A program made the translations under genes and the position numbers. Positions 32,596-41,808 of a stretch of 64,000 nt of DNA are shown in pieces. Origin of the DNA: DATFBY01 sp035253585 (lineage in GTDB: Bacteria; Gemmatimonadota; Gemmatimonadetes; Gemmatimonadales; Gemmatimonadaceae); assembly GCA_035253585.1 (NCBI GenBank), contig DATFBY010000024.1:9871-73870 (forward strand), in the 5' to 3' direction. Below the pieces are notes generated by a model that worked only from the letters and a program-made list of their open reading frames with translations, was not told where the DNA came from and made no database searches. How positions within the stretch are numbered: position 1 is the first letter of the stretch; each line of letters begins with the position of its first letter.

Positions 32596-33748
32596 AGGTC
32601 GGCGACCGGCTCGCCGTGCCGACTCCGAGTGCGGCACGGAGACGTGTGATCACCCGATCCTGATCGCGCTCGCTCAGACTGGACGATGACGGCAGGCAGA
32701 TTCCGGTGCTGTACAGACGCTCCGCCACCTCACCACCGATACGGGGCGCATCCCTGAACAGTGGTTGCGTGTGCATCGGCCGCCACACGGGGCGACTCTC
32801 GATGTTTTCCTCTTCGAGCGCGTCCATGATCTCGCGTGGAGAGACGCCACATTCGTCCGCATCGACGTATAGGACGGTAAGCCATCGCGTGTGCGTTCCC
32901 CACGGGGCCTCGCCCTGCAGCGAGACACCCGAGACGTCGTTGAGCGCCTGACGATACCGCGCCGCCACACGCTGGCGCGCTCGGACGCGGTCGTCCAGCA
33001 CCTGCAGTTGGCCCCGCCCGATCCCAGCCAGCACGTTGCTCATTCGGTAGTTGTAGCCCAGCTCGGCGTGCAGGTATTCCACCGCCGGCTCACGCGACTG
33101 CGTGGACCATTTTCGCATCCGCGCGATCGCATCATCGCTCTTAGCGAGGACCATCCCGCCGCCGGTGGTGGTGATGATCTTGTTGCCGTTGAAGCTGAGG
33201 ATGCCGTAGTCGGCGGTCGTACCGGTTTGCCGTCCCTTGTAGGTCGCGCCTAACGATTCGGCGGAGTCTTCCACCAGTGTGACCGCGAACTCGGAGCAGC
33301 TTGCCCGGATCGCGTCGATGTCGGCGTGCTGCCCGTAGAGATGTACCGCTATGAGCGCCTTCGGCAGCTCGCCGCGGCGTGCAGCCTGCTTCAAGTACTC
33401 CGCGACCAGCTCAGGATCGATGTTGCCCGACGTAGTCTCGCTGTCGATGAGGACCGGCAGAGCACCCTGATAAACGATCGGGTACACCGATCCGGCGAAT
33501 GTGAGCGTCGACACGGCCACGCGATCGCCGGGGCCGACGCCGACATAGCGCAGGATCAGGTGGAGCGCCGCCGTGCCGCTGGAGACCGCCAGCGTGTGAA
33601 CGCCTCCGCCCAGGTGCTCGGCCATCTCGCGCTCGAATCCATCGACGTTCGGTCCGAGCGTCGTGAGCCAGTTGGTCCTGAACGCTTCTTCGACGAAACG
33701 CTGCTCCTCACCGGACATGTGCGGCACCGACAGGTAGATGCGGCTCAC
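32579..33748 (-). CDS. DegT/DnrJ/EryC1/StrS-family PLP-dependent sugar aminotransferase
   Basis: Transfers an amino group from glutamate to a keto-sugar nucleotide. The 389-residue protein has the fold-type I pattern: LAVSSGTAALHLILRYVGVGPGDRVAVSTLTFAGSVYPI (about 53-90), VTLVEDSAESLGATYKGRQTGTTADYGILSFNGNKIITTTGGG with the PLP lysine at 190, and LGYNYRMSNVLAGIGRGQL. The family includes PglE, WbpE and many others, and substrate cannot be fixed from these motifs. Its partner just upstream is a PglD/NeuD-like acetyltransferase (4-nt overlap), which favours a PglE-like 4-amino sugar route; alternatively it could supply the amino group for the 3-acetamido pathway encoded near 54-58 kb. Confidence 0.92.
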   Translation of the reverse strand: MSRIYLSVPHMSGEEQRFVEEAFRTNWLTTLGPNVDGFEREMAEHLGGGVHTLAVSSGTAALHLILRYVGVGPGDRVAVSTLTFAGSVYPIVYQGALPVLIDSETTSGNIDPELVAEYLKQAARRGELPKALIAVHLYGQHADIDAIRASCSEFAVTLVEDSAESLGATYKGRQTGTTADYGILSFNGNKIITTTGGGMVLAKSDDAIARMRKWSTQSREPAVEYLHAELGYNYRMSNVLAGIGRGQLQVLDDRVRARQRVAARYRQALNDVSGVSLQGEAPWGTHTRWLTVLYVDADECGVSPREIMDALEEENIESRPVWRPMHTQPLFRDAPRIGGEVAERLYSTGICLPSSSSLSERDQDRVITRLRAALGVGTASRSPTFSRSP

Positions 33749-34341
33749 GACTTCACCTCGCGCGCCGGCACCCCGACGACGGTCTTCCCTTCGTTGACGT
33801 GCTCGCGGACTACCGCGCCGGCTCCAACGGTGGCGCGACTCCCAACGGACACGTTGGGCAGAACAATGGCGCCGGTGCCGACCAATGCGTCGGACCCGAT
33901 GCGAACGGTGCCGCCTAACGAGACCGATGGCGCGATGTGTGTATTATGGCCGACGACGCAATCGTGCTCGATTATGCATCCTGTGTTGAGGATGACGTCT
34001 TCCTCGATGCTGGCGTTGGCATTGATGACGCACCTCGGCATGATCACCGTCCCCGCTGCAATACGAACACCGGATCCGACGATGACGCTCGGATCGATGA
34101 GAGGATCGGGGGCATTGGGAAACCGGCGACGAAGCTCCGCGCGCTTGGCAATGTCGCCGATGGCAAGGATGACCGGCGTCGACGGAGAAAGCTGATCGAG
34201 GCTGCGCCAACAGATCATCGCCGGAAAGCGTCCCGTGCGGGGCTCGCTCTCCGACCAGACCGTGATGTCTAGGACGCCTAGTCGCATGGCGACATCGACC
34301 ACGACCGATGCGTGCCCGCCCGCACCGAGCAAATGAATCAT
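33745..34341 (-). CDS. PglD/NeuD-type sugar O/N-acyltransferase
   Basis: The 198-residue protein has the two-part layout of this family. An N-terminal Rossmann-like part (IHLLGAGGHASVVVDVAMRLGV, about 2-23) precedes a left-handed beta-helix of hexapeptide repeats (DPSVIVGSGVRIAAGTVIMPRCVINANASIEEDVILNTGCIIEHDCVVG), with the catalytic histidine likely in EHDC. It ends with TVVGVPAREV. Such enzymes acetylate an amino sugar nucleotide made by a partner aminotransferase, here the next gene, with a 4-nt overlap. The ATG at 34341 is chosen because it overlaps the heparinase-like gene stop as ATGA and matches the start of homologues; a longer frame upstream lies within that gene. Confidence 0.9.
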   Translation of the reverse strand: MIHLLGAGGHASVVVDVAMRLGVLDITVWSESEPRTGRFPAMICWRSLDQLSPSTPVILAIGDIAKRAELRRRFPNAPDPLIDPSVIVGSGVRIAAGTVIMPRCVINANASIEEDVILNTGCIIEHDCVVGHNTHIAPSVSLGGTVRIGSDALVGTGAIVLPNVSVGSRATVGAGAVVREHVNEGKTVVGVPAREVKS

Positions 34342-36299
34342 CGAGCTGGTACCGGCGGCGTCGGCGTCGCGCGGCGACGAAGGGCGGTAGCGAGCAGATC
34401 GGGTGATCGACGGTCGCCAAACCCCGTCGCCAGTGCGAAGTATCCGCGCTGCGGCAGCGCGGTGATGCGGACCGAGGTCGCGGGCCGCTTCACGCCATAG
34501 CAATCGGATACCCAGCCGAACGGCCCCGTTGGATCGCCACTCACACTTTCAATATGCGTCGCGGCGCTCGAGACGACCGCGATATCATCGATGGTTCCCT
34601 CGACAAGCCAGTGCACATGAATCGGATCGGTCAGTGTGAGCGGACAGGTGACTACGTCCAGCACCAGCACGCCTGACTCATACACTTCGCAGACACGGCG
34701 ATGTAGAATCCCGTGCCGACGCCACGAGTCGTTCACGAGCTCGCACCGCGCCGAGCCGTCGGGAGCTATGCGCGCGTCCACCAGACGAGCCTCGGGCCAG
34801 GTGAGCCACAAGAAACGCGGACCACGGAGTGCCGGTGGATGATCGTCGAACGTGAGCGTGTTGTGTACCGCGACGTCGGCCAGCGCGTTCGACCAGCGTC
34901 CTTCGGCATTGTAGCGATATGTGCCGGCGTCGAGTGCCAGACGACGACCGTCGATCCAAACGTCGACGTGCAGCGGGTCGATGTGTCCGGGACGCGACTC
35001 GTAGCTCGCGCCGCGCGTGAACACGCGCGTTTGACCGACGCGGAGGTCCGCCCAGCCTGACGAGCCGGTGATCACGCGAAGGCGCTCACGCTTTTCCGTG
35101 CGTGCAGGCGGCGGCACCGAGAGCCAGGCCATCGTCTCGCGATCCAGATCGACGTCAGCCGGCAACGGGACGTCGAAGGTCGCCGCCGCCGCGGTGAGCG
35201 ATGGCCGATAGTCGCGGTATCGGCGCGTCGAGAGCGGCAAAACGTATGCACCGTCGTTCGCACCGTGGTTAGGCAGCTCGCCTCGATCGTCCACGCAATC
35301 GGCCAAGAGCGTCACCGCAGCGCGAACGCGATCGGCGGAATCCGGCGAAAGCTGGCGGCCGGCGTTGCGCAGCGCGCGCTCGGCCACCACGAGTTGATCG
35401 AGTGCGAGACGGGCGTAGTTGAACGAGTGCTGAATGTACCAGCCGTCCTGAGCGAACTGATCCTGTACCAGCAGCTCCAGCCAACGATGCCCGGCCGTGA
35501 GCCACCATTCGGCGTCCTTGCTGACGCGACGGAAGCGGGCACCGATCATGATCAAGCCAGCCGCTTCCGAGATGCCATGATTGTTGCGCTGAGAGAGCGC
35601 GTAGCCGAGTGCGTCGGCAATGCGCTCGCCGGAGATCATGAGGAAGCGGCGCAGCTCACGTAACCGCGGTGGCGTAGACGAGGGTGCGTGTGCGAGCACG
35701 CCTTCCATCCACAGGAGCGCGCTGGCGCGAATGGCGGTCTCCTGACCGCACGACCAGTGAACGCCACGGAATGGTGGGCAGTCGCCGATGAAGCTCTCGA
35801 GCGCGCGCCAGAACGCATCGGCGAAGCGGTCGTCTTTCGTGAGCATCCACCCCCGGCCCAAGTCGTAGCTCCAGGCAAACCGGGCGGGCTCCCAGATGTC
35901 CTTGATGTCCCCCGCCTCGCGACGCAGGTGCGGTACGCGATACCAAGGCGTCTGGGTATCGAAAACAAATTGGGTGAGTGGATGGGTGTTCCATTCGCCA
36001 CGCGCTGGTCGGTCGTGCCAAGAGCAGCGATATGCCTGATATTCCCCGCGCGCGACTCGCTCGGCGCGCTCGATCGCCTCGGAGCGATCCGTGGCGTTGG
36101 CGACAGCGGCGGTGTCGGGCGCGAAAAACCATCCCTCGGGAAGGCGGCTCTGCAGTACCGACGGGGAGACGTCGCTTGGCGTCAGGCGATACGCGCCTAC
36201 CCGGCGGCGCACTTCGTAGGCAGCGCGATGCCGAAGACCGGCGGCACCAAAGGTCCGCCATATCGAGGTCGCACCGCGAGTGAAGCCGTTGAGACTCAC
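34338..36299 (-). CDS. Heparinase II/III-family protein (polysaccharide lyase-like)
   Basis: The 653-residue protein has an alpha-helical toroid N-terminal half with the alginate-lyase/heparinase signatures (DIKDIWEPARFAW, FIGDCPPFRGVHWSCGQETAIRASALLWMEG, YALSQRNNHGISEAAGLIMIG, DGWYIQHSFNYARLALDQLVVAERAL) and a beta-sandwich C-terminal half (VFTRGASYESRPGHIDPLHVDVWIDGRRLALDAGTYRYN). The N, H and Y residues in NNHGISE and QHSFNY correspond to the catalytic region of the family. No signal peptide is seen, so it may act in the cytoplasm or have an unrecognised export signal. GTG at 36299 overlaps the preceding stop as GTGA. Such genes are common in capsule loci beside AsnB and GT4 genes; whether they cut the polymer or are needed for its synthesis is unsettled. 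Confidence 0.88.
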   Translation of the reverse strand: MSLNGFTRGATSIWRTFGAAGLRHRAAYEVRRRVGAYRLTPSDVSPSVLQSRLPEGWFFAPDTAAVANATDRSEAIERAERVARGEYQAYRCSWHDRPARGEWNTHPLTQFVFDTQTPWYRVPHLRREAGDIKDIWEPARFAWSYDLGRGWMLTKDDRFADAFWRALESFIGDCPPFRGVHWSCGQETAIRASALLWMEGVLAHAPSSTPPRLRELRRFLMISGERIADALGYALSQRNNHGISEAAGLIMIGARFRRVSKDAEWWLTAGHRWLELLVQDQFAQDGWYIQHSFNYARLALDQLVVAERALRNAGRQLSPDSADRVRAAVTLLADCVDDRGELPNHGANDGAYVLPLSTRRYRDYRPSLTAAAATFDVPLPADVDLDRETMAWLSVPPPARTEKRERLRVITGSSGWADLRVGQTRVFTRGASYESRPGHIDPLHVDVWIDGRRLALDAGTYRYNAEGRWSNALADVAVHNTLTFDDHPPALRGPRFLWLTWPEARLVDARIAPDGSARCELVNDSWRRHGILHRRVCEVYESGVLVLDVVTCPLTLTDPIHVHWLVEGTIDDIAVVSSAATHIESVSGDPTGPFGWVSDCYGVKRPATSVRITALPQRGYFALATGFGDRRSPDLLATALRRRATPTPPVPAR

Positions 36300-37522
36300 C
36301 GCGCCCACGAGGAGAGGAGCGGGCGCAGCGCGGCGTCCAGACGCGCCGCGAGTACCGGGCGATCGTGCTCGCGTGCCACCCACGCGCGGCCGCGCTCACC
36401 CATGGACCGCCGCTCGTCAGGCGAAAGCGCCAACAGGCGTCTGATGCCTTCGGCCAACGCCGCTGCGGACGCATCTCGAGTTTGTACGCCGCCTGACGAT
36501 GAACGTACCCACCCACCAACTTCGCCGGGCACGTTGCACACCACGGGGAGCGTCGCACCCCAGTAGTCGAAGAGCTTGTTCGGGCTCACGCCATACGAGA
36601 ATAGTGGAACGTCCTTCAGCACCATGAGACCCGCATCACATTCCGCCAGCACTCGTGGCATGTCGGTCTTCGGAACCGGCGTTGCGAACTCGACGCGATC
36701 GAGTTGAAGCTGGCGGGCGCGAGCGCGGAGCGACTCTTTTGACGGTCCATCGCCGATGAAGAGGAACGAGACGCGTGCGTCGTCTCGCAGCAGGCTCGCG
36801 GCATCCAACACGGTCTCGAGGCCGTTTGCCGGGCCGTGCGCTCCCGCATACGCCAGACGGAGAGTATCGCGCGGCGGCGGCCGCGTTCCGTTGTAGGCCG
36901 ACACGTCGACGCCGTTGGGCACCACCGTAATGCGAGAGCTCGGAACGCCGATGCGGCGAAGATGCTCCTCCACGCCGTGGGCCAGCACGATGATGTGCCG
37001 CGCCGAACGGTACAGAGCGCGCGCAAGCATCCAGAGCAGCCAGTAACCCGGGCCGTGGATTCGGCCGCCAACGGCCAGACTTTCAGGCCAGAGATCGCGC
37101 ACCTCGAGGACGAACGGGACGCGATGCCGGTGTGCCAGACGTCGAGCCGCTTCGGCTGCGAAGAGATGCGGCGTCGACCCGATTACGACGTCAGGTGCTT
37201 CGCCGCGGAGGTCGTCGGCCAGCAGCGATCGCCCGAAGGAGAGCCAGTTCCATACGCGGCGGAGGTTGTTCCGCGTGTACGGCGCGGCCCACAGCCACTC
37301 GATGTTTACACTGTCGACCGTCTCGCGAACGGGAGCGCGGTCGCTCGGCCCGGTGCGGCGCATGTAGGCGCGGTGATGCAGATGAAAATCGCTGGCGGCC
37401 AGCGTGACATCCCATCCGAGCGTCGTCAGCTCGCGGCCGAGCTCGACATGTCGCGTCCCGCCGCCCATGTCGCGGGTGACGGCGAAGTGATTCACCCAGA
37501 GGAGCCGTGGTCGGCGCGTCAC
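36296..37522 (-). CDS. Family 4 glycosyltransferase (WbuB/WcaI-like)
   Basis: The 408-residue GT-B protein shows LLWVNHFAVTRDMGGGTRHVELGREL at the N-terminus, VLEVRDLWPESLAVGG near residue 140, RITVVPNGVDVSAYN, LAYAGAHGPANGLETVLDAASLL, FLFIGDGPSKESL and YGVSPNKLFDYWGATLPVV, which hold the donor-binding EX7E-like region. The RDLWPE motif is typical of WbuB-type amino-sugar transferases. It overlaps asnB-1 (upstream) and the heparinase-like gene (downstream) by 4 nt each, within the 45244-32579 operon. Confidence 0.9.
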   Translation of the reverse strand: MTRRPRLLWVNHFAVTRDMGGGTRHVELGRELTTLGWDVTLAASDFHLHHRAYMRRTGPSDRAPVRETVDSVNIEWLWAAPYTRNNLRRVWNWLSFGRSLLADDLRGEAPDVVIGSTPHLFAAEAARRLAHRHRVPFVLEVRDLWPESLAVGGRIHGPGYWLLWMLARALYRSARHIIVLAHGVEEHLRRIGVPSSRITVVPNGVDVSAYNGTRPPPRDTLRLAYAGAHGPANGLETVLDAASLLRDDARVSFLFIGDGPSKESLRARARQLQLDRVEFATPVPKTDMPRVLAECDAGLMVLKDVPLFSYGVSPNKLFDYWGATLPVVCNVPGEVGGWVRSSSGGVQTRDASAAALAEGIRRLLALSPDERRSMGERGRAWVAREHDRPVLAARLDAALRPLLSSWAR

Positions 37523-39447
37523 GCCGCGGCGCTAATTGGCGCGGCGCCATCCGCGTCCACGAAGGTGCGCGCCCAGATCTCGAATGTGAACAACGCCCAC
37601 ACGATGTACGCAACGTCGCGACGGCCGGTCTCGAGATCGCGCAGCAGGCCGCGTATACCGGCGGCGTCGAAAAGGCCGCGGTCGAGAAACTGATCGCCTT
37701 CCAGCGCGCTACGCATCTCGCGCATCAATTGGCCGGAAAGCCATTCACGAATCGGCGCGCCGAAACCGGTCTTCGATCGCGAAAGAATGCTGGGCGGAAG
37801 CCATGGTCTCGCGGCCTCCTGCAGAATCCATTTCTGCGAGCGGCCACGTTGCTTGACGTCCAGCGGCATGCGTCCCGCCTGTTCGATCAAGGCGCGGTCG
37901 AGGTATGGCACTCGCAGCTCGACCGACGTCGCCATGGACGTGCGATCGCCATACGTCAGGTTGAGCGACGGCATGAACGTCTTGAACAGCACGTAGGTCC
38001 AGCGCTCCTCATCCGTCGGCGCGCGAGACTGCTCGAACAGCGCCAGATAATCAGCGTAGATGTCGGACGGCGTGTCGCGCCTGACCGCGTCCGACAGGAT
38101 CTCTCGCCGCATTGCAGGCGATCCCCAGTCGGCGAGCTGAAGGATGCGATTGGTGCCGTCAGCGCCGATGAAGCGGAGCATCTTGAGCGCTCGTCGCGGC
38201 GTCGCTTCAGCGGACACCCCGCTACGCTCGGCGAGCGCGGACACGATTGCGGTAGCAGCACGCACCAGCGGAGACGGAATGCCTGACAAGCGACCCGCCA
38301 TCTCGACGGCGCGGTGGCTACGATAGCCGTGATAGAGCTCGTCGGCACCCTGTCCGGAGAGGAGCACGATGGTGCCATCCTGTCGCGCGCGACGACAGAG
38401 AAGATAGGACGCGACGATGGCCGGATCGGCGAGCGGCTCGTCCGAATGCCACACCAGCCGCGGCAGTAGCTCCGTGATCGTCGGCGACAGCTCTTCTTCG
38501 ACCAGGCGCGCACCGACGAACGCGGCCATCTCGCGAGCATACGGCAGATCGCTGGCGAAGCCGTCGCCCGTGCTCCCCGGGCTGTTTGCCGTGTACGCGG
38601 TGATGCGCTCGTGCGGACGCGCGACGTGCATCGCGCCCACGATCGCCGAGGAATCCAATCCGCCACTCAGGAGCGCGCCCAGCGGTACATCGCTCATGAG
38701 CTGCCGCTCCACGGTCTCTACAAGTGTCGTTCGTGTGCTGGCGATCCACTCGGCGTCGCCGCGCTTCTCCTTCGTCGACTGATCCCAATCCCACCAGGTT
38801 CCTTCATCGATGCGCCCGTCGCGCCAGGAAAGCCATCCACCGGCGCGAAGACGGCGAACGCCGCGCCACATCGTTCGCTCACCCGGCACCCAGAGGAAGG
38901 TCAGGAAGTGCTGAAGCGAGACTGGATCGATCGAGCGGTCCACGCCGCGCAGCGACAGCAACACCTTCGCTTCGCTGGCGAATGCCAACCCTTCCGCGGA
39001 ATTGGCGAGATAGAGCGGCTTGATGCCGGCATGATCGCGGGCGAGAAATGCTTCGCCTGTGCGCTCGTCCCAGATGCAGAACGCGAACATGCCGTTGAGC
39101 CGCCTCACCATGTTGCGCCCTTCGTCCTCCCATAGGTGCACCAGCACTTCGGAGTCCGTGCGCGAGCGAAACCGGTGACCGCGGCGCTCGAGATCGGCGC
39201 GCAGCTCGCGGTGATTGTAGATCTCACCGTTGAAGATCAGCCAGACGGTGTCGTCTTCGTTCGCCATCGGCTGATGGCCAGCCGACGAAAGGTCGATGAT
39301 CGACAACCGCCGGAACGCGAGCTGCGCACGGCACGCAGGATCGACGAAGAATCCTTCATCGTCGGGGCCGCGGTGCCGCTGCCGCTCGTCAGGCAGAAGC
39401 TTCGTCGGCGGAACGCCGTGGCGGAGGAGTCCGCTGATGCCACACAT
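37519..39447 (-). CDS. asnB: AsnB-type glutamine-dependent amidotransferase, paralogue 1
   Basis: The 642-residue protein has an N-terminal Ntn-glutaminase with nucleophile C2 (MCGISG), RHRGPDD near 25-30, FNGEIYN at 72-78 and the TDSE turn at 97-100. Its C-terminal ATP-pyrophosphatase synthetase domain has the PP-loop SGGLDSS at 261-267 and VLLSGQGADELYHGYRS near 355. All residues for glutamine hydrolysis and carboxylate adenylation appear intact. Classical AsnB makes asparagine, but paralogues in O-antigen loci amidate uronic acids (WbpS-like). The gene lies between two GT4 genes: the upstream one (39452) ends 4 nt away and the downstream one overlaps by 4 nt. A sugar-carboxamide role is inferred from context. 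Confidence 0.9.
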   Translation of the reverse strand: MCGISGLLRHGVPPTKLLPDERQRHRGPDDEGFFVDPACRAQLAFRRLSIIDLSSAGHQPMANEDDTVWLIFNGEIYNHRELRADLERRGHRFRSRTDSEVLVHLWEDEGRNMVRRLNGMFAFCIWDERTGEAFLARDHAGIKPLYLANSAEGLAFASEAKVLLSLRGVDRSIDPVSLQHFLTFLWVPGERTMWRGVRRLRAGGWLSWRDGRIDEGTWWDWDQSTKEKRGDAEWIASTRTTLVETVERQLMSDVPLGALLSGGLDSSAIVGAMHVARPHERITAYTANSPGSTGDGFASDLPYAREMAAFVGARLVEEELSPTITELLPRLVWHSDEPLADPAIVASYLLCRRARQDGTIVLLSGQGADELYHGYRSHRAVEMAGRLSGIPSPLVRAATAIVSALAERSGVSAEATPRRALKMLRFIGADGTNRILQLADWGSPAMRREILSDAVRRDTPSDIYADYLALFEQSRAPTDEERWTYVLFKTFMPSLNLTYGDRTSMATSVELRVPYLDRALIEQAGRMPLDVKQRGRSQKWILQEAARPWLPPSILSRSKTGFGAPIREWLSGQLMREMRSALEGDQFLDRGLFDAAGIRGLLRDLETGRRDVAYIVWALFTFEIWARTFVDADGAAPISAAA

Positions 39448-39451
39448 TGGT

Positions 39452-40669
39452 CTAGGCGCTGCTCACCGCAAGCGATCGTGCATCGCGAGCCGATGGCAGC
39501 AGGTCCAGGGAGCGAAGGGCGGCCAGGATGCCATCGACGGTGGCGTCATAGTTGTACTTCGATGCGCGCTCGCGGGCCGCAGCACTCATGGCGCTGCGCA
39601 GCCCATCGTCTGCTGCCAAGCGTCGTGCGCGTGCCTCGAACCCGTCCACATCGCCCGCCCGCAGCAGAAAGCCGGTGATCCCATCGCTGATCAGATCAGC
39701 GGCCGCGCCGACGTGTGTCGAAACCAACGGAACGGCGCCGGCAACCATCGCTTCGTTCAACACCAAGCCCCACGGCTCATCTTCCGAAGGCATGACGAAT
39801 ACGTCGCTCAGGGCGTACACGCTCGGTAAATCTCGCTGATTGACGAAGCCGGTGAAGCGCACGTTCGTCAGCGCTCGCTCGCTCACCCGGCGACGGAGCT
39901 CGGTCTCGAGCGGACCGCTCCCGACGACCACGCCGAAGATTCCGGGGACGTCGCGCATCCGCTCGATCAACTCCACCAAGATTTCGGGATGCTTTCGTGG
40001 GGTGAGCTTCCCGACGAAGAGCATCACGAATGCATCGCGCGGCACCTGCCAGCGTTCACGAAGCGCGGCGCGATCACCTTTGGCGACAGCAGCGATTCGA
40101 TTCACATCCACGCTGTACGGCGCGAAGAACAGCGAGGATTCGCGCGCCCCGTAGGCTAGATAGGCGCGTCGATTCTCCTCCCCGATGTAGAGCAGCGCTG
40201 CGCTTCCACGGACCCAGGCGCGAATCACACTCTCCCGCGCAGCACCGGCCAAGCCTGAGCGGCGCGAGTCGGAGAGACGGAGCTCGCTACGGAGCAAAAT
40301 TGGAACGCCGCGAAGCCGCGCCGCCGCGAGCGCCATCCAGTTGCTCGGATACGTGTAGCCGTTCATCCAGATCGCGTCGAAGGAATCGAGAACTGCACCG
40401 AACACGCCGGGATTGATCGCGTGGAGCGGATTGAACGTGTCGCGCACCGGACTCACGTTGCGCAGGAACCGGTACCGGTAGCCCGAGAGCTGATCGGTGT
40501 CCCACTGGATGGCTTGACCGAATTCCCGATCGTGGCGAGGCACGACGCCGTAATCACTGTAATACAGCACTTCGACGTCGAGACCGGGATGAGCAGATAG
40601 CCTCGCGTAGAGCGGCGTGAAATACTGAATCGGGTGCGACGCCAGCACACCCAGCCGGCATCGCTTCAC
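39452..40669 (-). CDS. Family 4 glycosyltransferase
   Basis: The 405-residue GT-B protein starts RLGVLASHPIQYFTPLYARLSAH, a conserved acceptor-domain opening, and contains WMNGYTYPSNWMALAAARLRGVPILLRSEL, RDAFVMLFVGKLTPRKHPEILVELIERM and VFVMPSEDEPWGLVLNEAMVAGAVPLVSTHVGAAADLI, in which the EX7E nucleotide-binding pair (EPWGLVLNE) is clear. GTG at 40669 overlaps the upstream stop as GTGA and matches the family start; a longer in-frame ATG version overlaps the neighbour by 94 nt and is rejected. The sugar specificity is unknown. Confidence 0.9.
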   Translation of the reverse strand: MKRCRLGVLASHPIQYFTPLYARLSAHPGLDVEVLYYSDYGVVPRHDREFGQAIQWDTDQLSGYRYRFLRNVSPVRDTFNPLHAINPGVFGAVLDSFDAIWMNGYTYPSNWMALAAARLRGVPILLRSELRLSDSRRSGLAGAARESVIRAWVRGSAALLYIGEENRRAYLAYGARESSLFFAPYSVDVNRIAAVAKGDRAALRERWQVPRDAFVMLFVGKLTPRKHPEILVELIERMRDVPGIFGVVVGSGPLETELRRRVSERALTNVRFTGFVNQRDLPSVYALSDVFVMPSEDEPWGLVLNEAMVAGAVPLVSTHVGAAADLISDGITGFLLRAGDVDGFEARARRLAADDGLRSAMSAAARERASKYNYDATVDGILAALRSLDLLPSARDARSLAVSSA

Positions 40670-41808
40670 GAAACGCCGATCTGCCGAGTCGGAGGTGCGA
40701 CGCGCATGTGGTGCTCGACAATCGCCGCCACTCGATGATCCCAGCTGTCGCGGCTCCACACGAGGTCGTGCCCGCGCCGAGCGATGTCCGTTCGGCGGCT
40801 CTCGTCGGACAGGTATTCGTCTACGCGCTCCGCTAGCTCGTCAGCGCCTTCGAAGCACGCGACGGTCACGCCCTCATCGAATTGCTCGAGCAGCTCCGAC
40901 GTGCGCTCGTGCAGCATGAAGCTGCCGCACGCTGGAATGTGAAACGTTCGGCTTGTTATCTGATCGCCGCTCGATGCGCCGGGTCGCTGCTCGCTCAGTA
41001 GTCCCAAGTTGATCCGCGAGGCGATGATTGCTTTTGCGTATTCGTCGCCTGTCACTTCGCGTCCGCCGGTCGACCTGGACAGTGCCGGATGAAGATTTTC
41101 GCGCCGCCACTGTTCGCCCCATACCCGCAGGGCAATGGAGGGCCGGCGATTGACCAGCGATGCGAGAATGGCCTCCTTTTTCGGTGACCATGTGCCAATG
41201 AACGAGACATCGCAGCCATATGCCTGTCGTTCTTGATCTGTGAGAGACAGCGGCCGATGCACTTCTGGGTCGAATCCGTGGAGGAGCAGACTCGCGTTTC
41301 GAACACCTAACGAGCTGGCGAGGTCTCTGACACCGAACGACTTGGCTATGAAGATCCAGTCGTACACCGGAAGCGCTTCAGGGAGATACTTGCCGTGCAC
41401 GTGGAACGAGACGTCCGGAAAGAAGCAGTACGTCCGAATGCCGAGCGCTTTCATTCGGCGCAGACTCTCGGCGGTAACGAATGCGCCCTTGAACGCCAGA
41501 AAGAAATCCGGACGCTGCTGTTCTGCCTGTCGTAAGAGCTCGGCGTTGAACTCGGTGACACCGGCGCTGCGTAGCAAGCGACCGGCCGCGCGCATCGCCC
41601 GTGATTTCCAGCGTAGGGGGATGAACTCCCGTTCGGGTACGAGATGCGCTGTCCAACCGCCGCGCCGGAGCGCGCGAAAGGCGGCGTAGCCGTTCGAGCC
41701 GAGCCATTGTTCGCTGGCGACCAGCGCTGTGCGGCTGCGGCTCGACCCCTGCGCCGCTGCCTGCCCGGCGATCGGCGAGATTGCCGTGTCCAGACTCGAG
41801 CGACTCAT
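40666..41808 (-). CDS. CgeB-like glycosyltransferase
   Basis: The 380-residue protein resembles the CgeB/glycosyltransferase-1-like group. It has ALVASEQWLGSNGYAAFRALRRGGW near the N-terminus, FFLAFKGAFVTAESLRRMKALGIRTYCFFPDVSFH, YDWIFIAKSFGVRDLASSLGVRNASLLLHGFDPEVHRPL, VSFIGTWSPKKEAIL and the donor-site stretch SRTFHIPACGSFMLHERTSELLEQFDEG. These correspond to the CgeB family's GT-B fold with a weak EX7E motif. The ATG at 41808 overlaps the stop of the Wzy-like gene as ATGA. Placement next to a polymerase suggests it adds a sugar to the repeat unit. Confidence 0.85.
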   Translation of the reverse strand: MSRSSLDTAISPIAGQAAAQGSSRSRTALVASEQWLGSNGYAAFRALRRGGWTAHLVPEREFIPLRWKSRAMRAAGRLLRSAGVTEFNAELLRQAEQQRPDFFLAFKGAFVTAESLRRMKALGIRTYCFFPDVSFHVHGKYLPEALPVYDWIFIAKSFGVRDLASSLGVRNASLLLHGFDPEVHRPLSLTDQERQAYGCDVSFIGTWSPKKEAILASLVNRRPSIALRVWGEQWRRENLHPALSRSTGGREVTGDEYAKAIIASRINLGLLSEQRPGASSGDQITSRTFHIPACGSFMLHERTSELLEQFDEGVTVACFEGADELAERVDEYLSDESRRTDIARRGHDLVWSRDSWDHRVAAIVEHHMRVAPPTRQIGVS

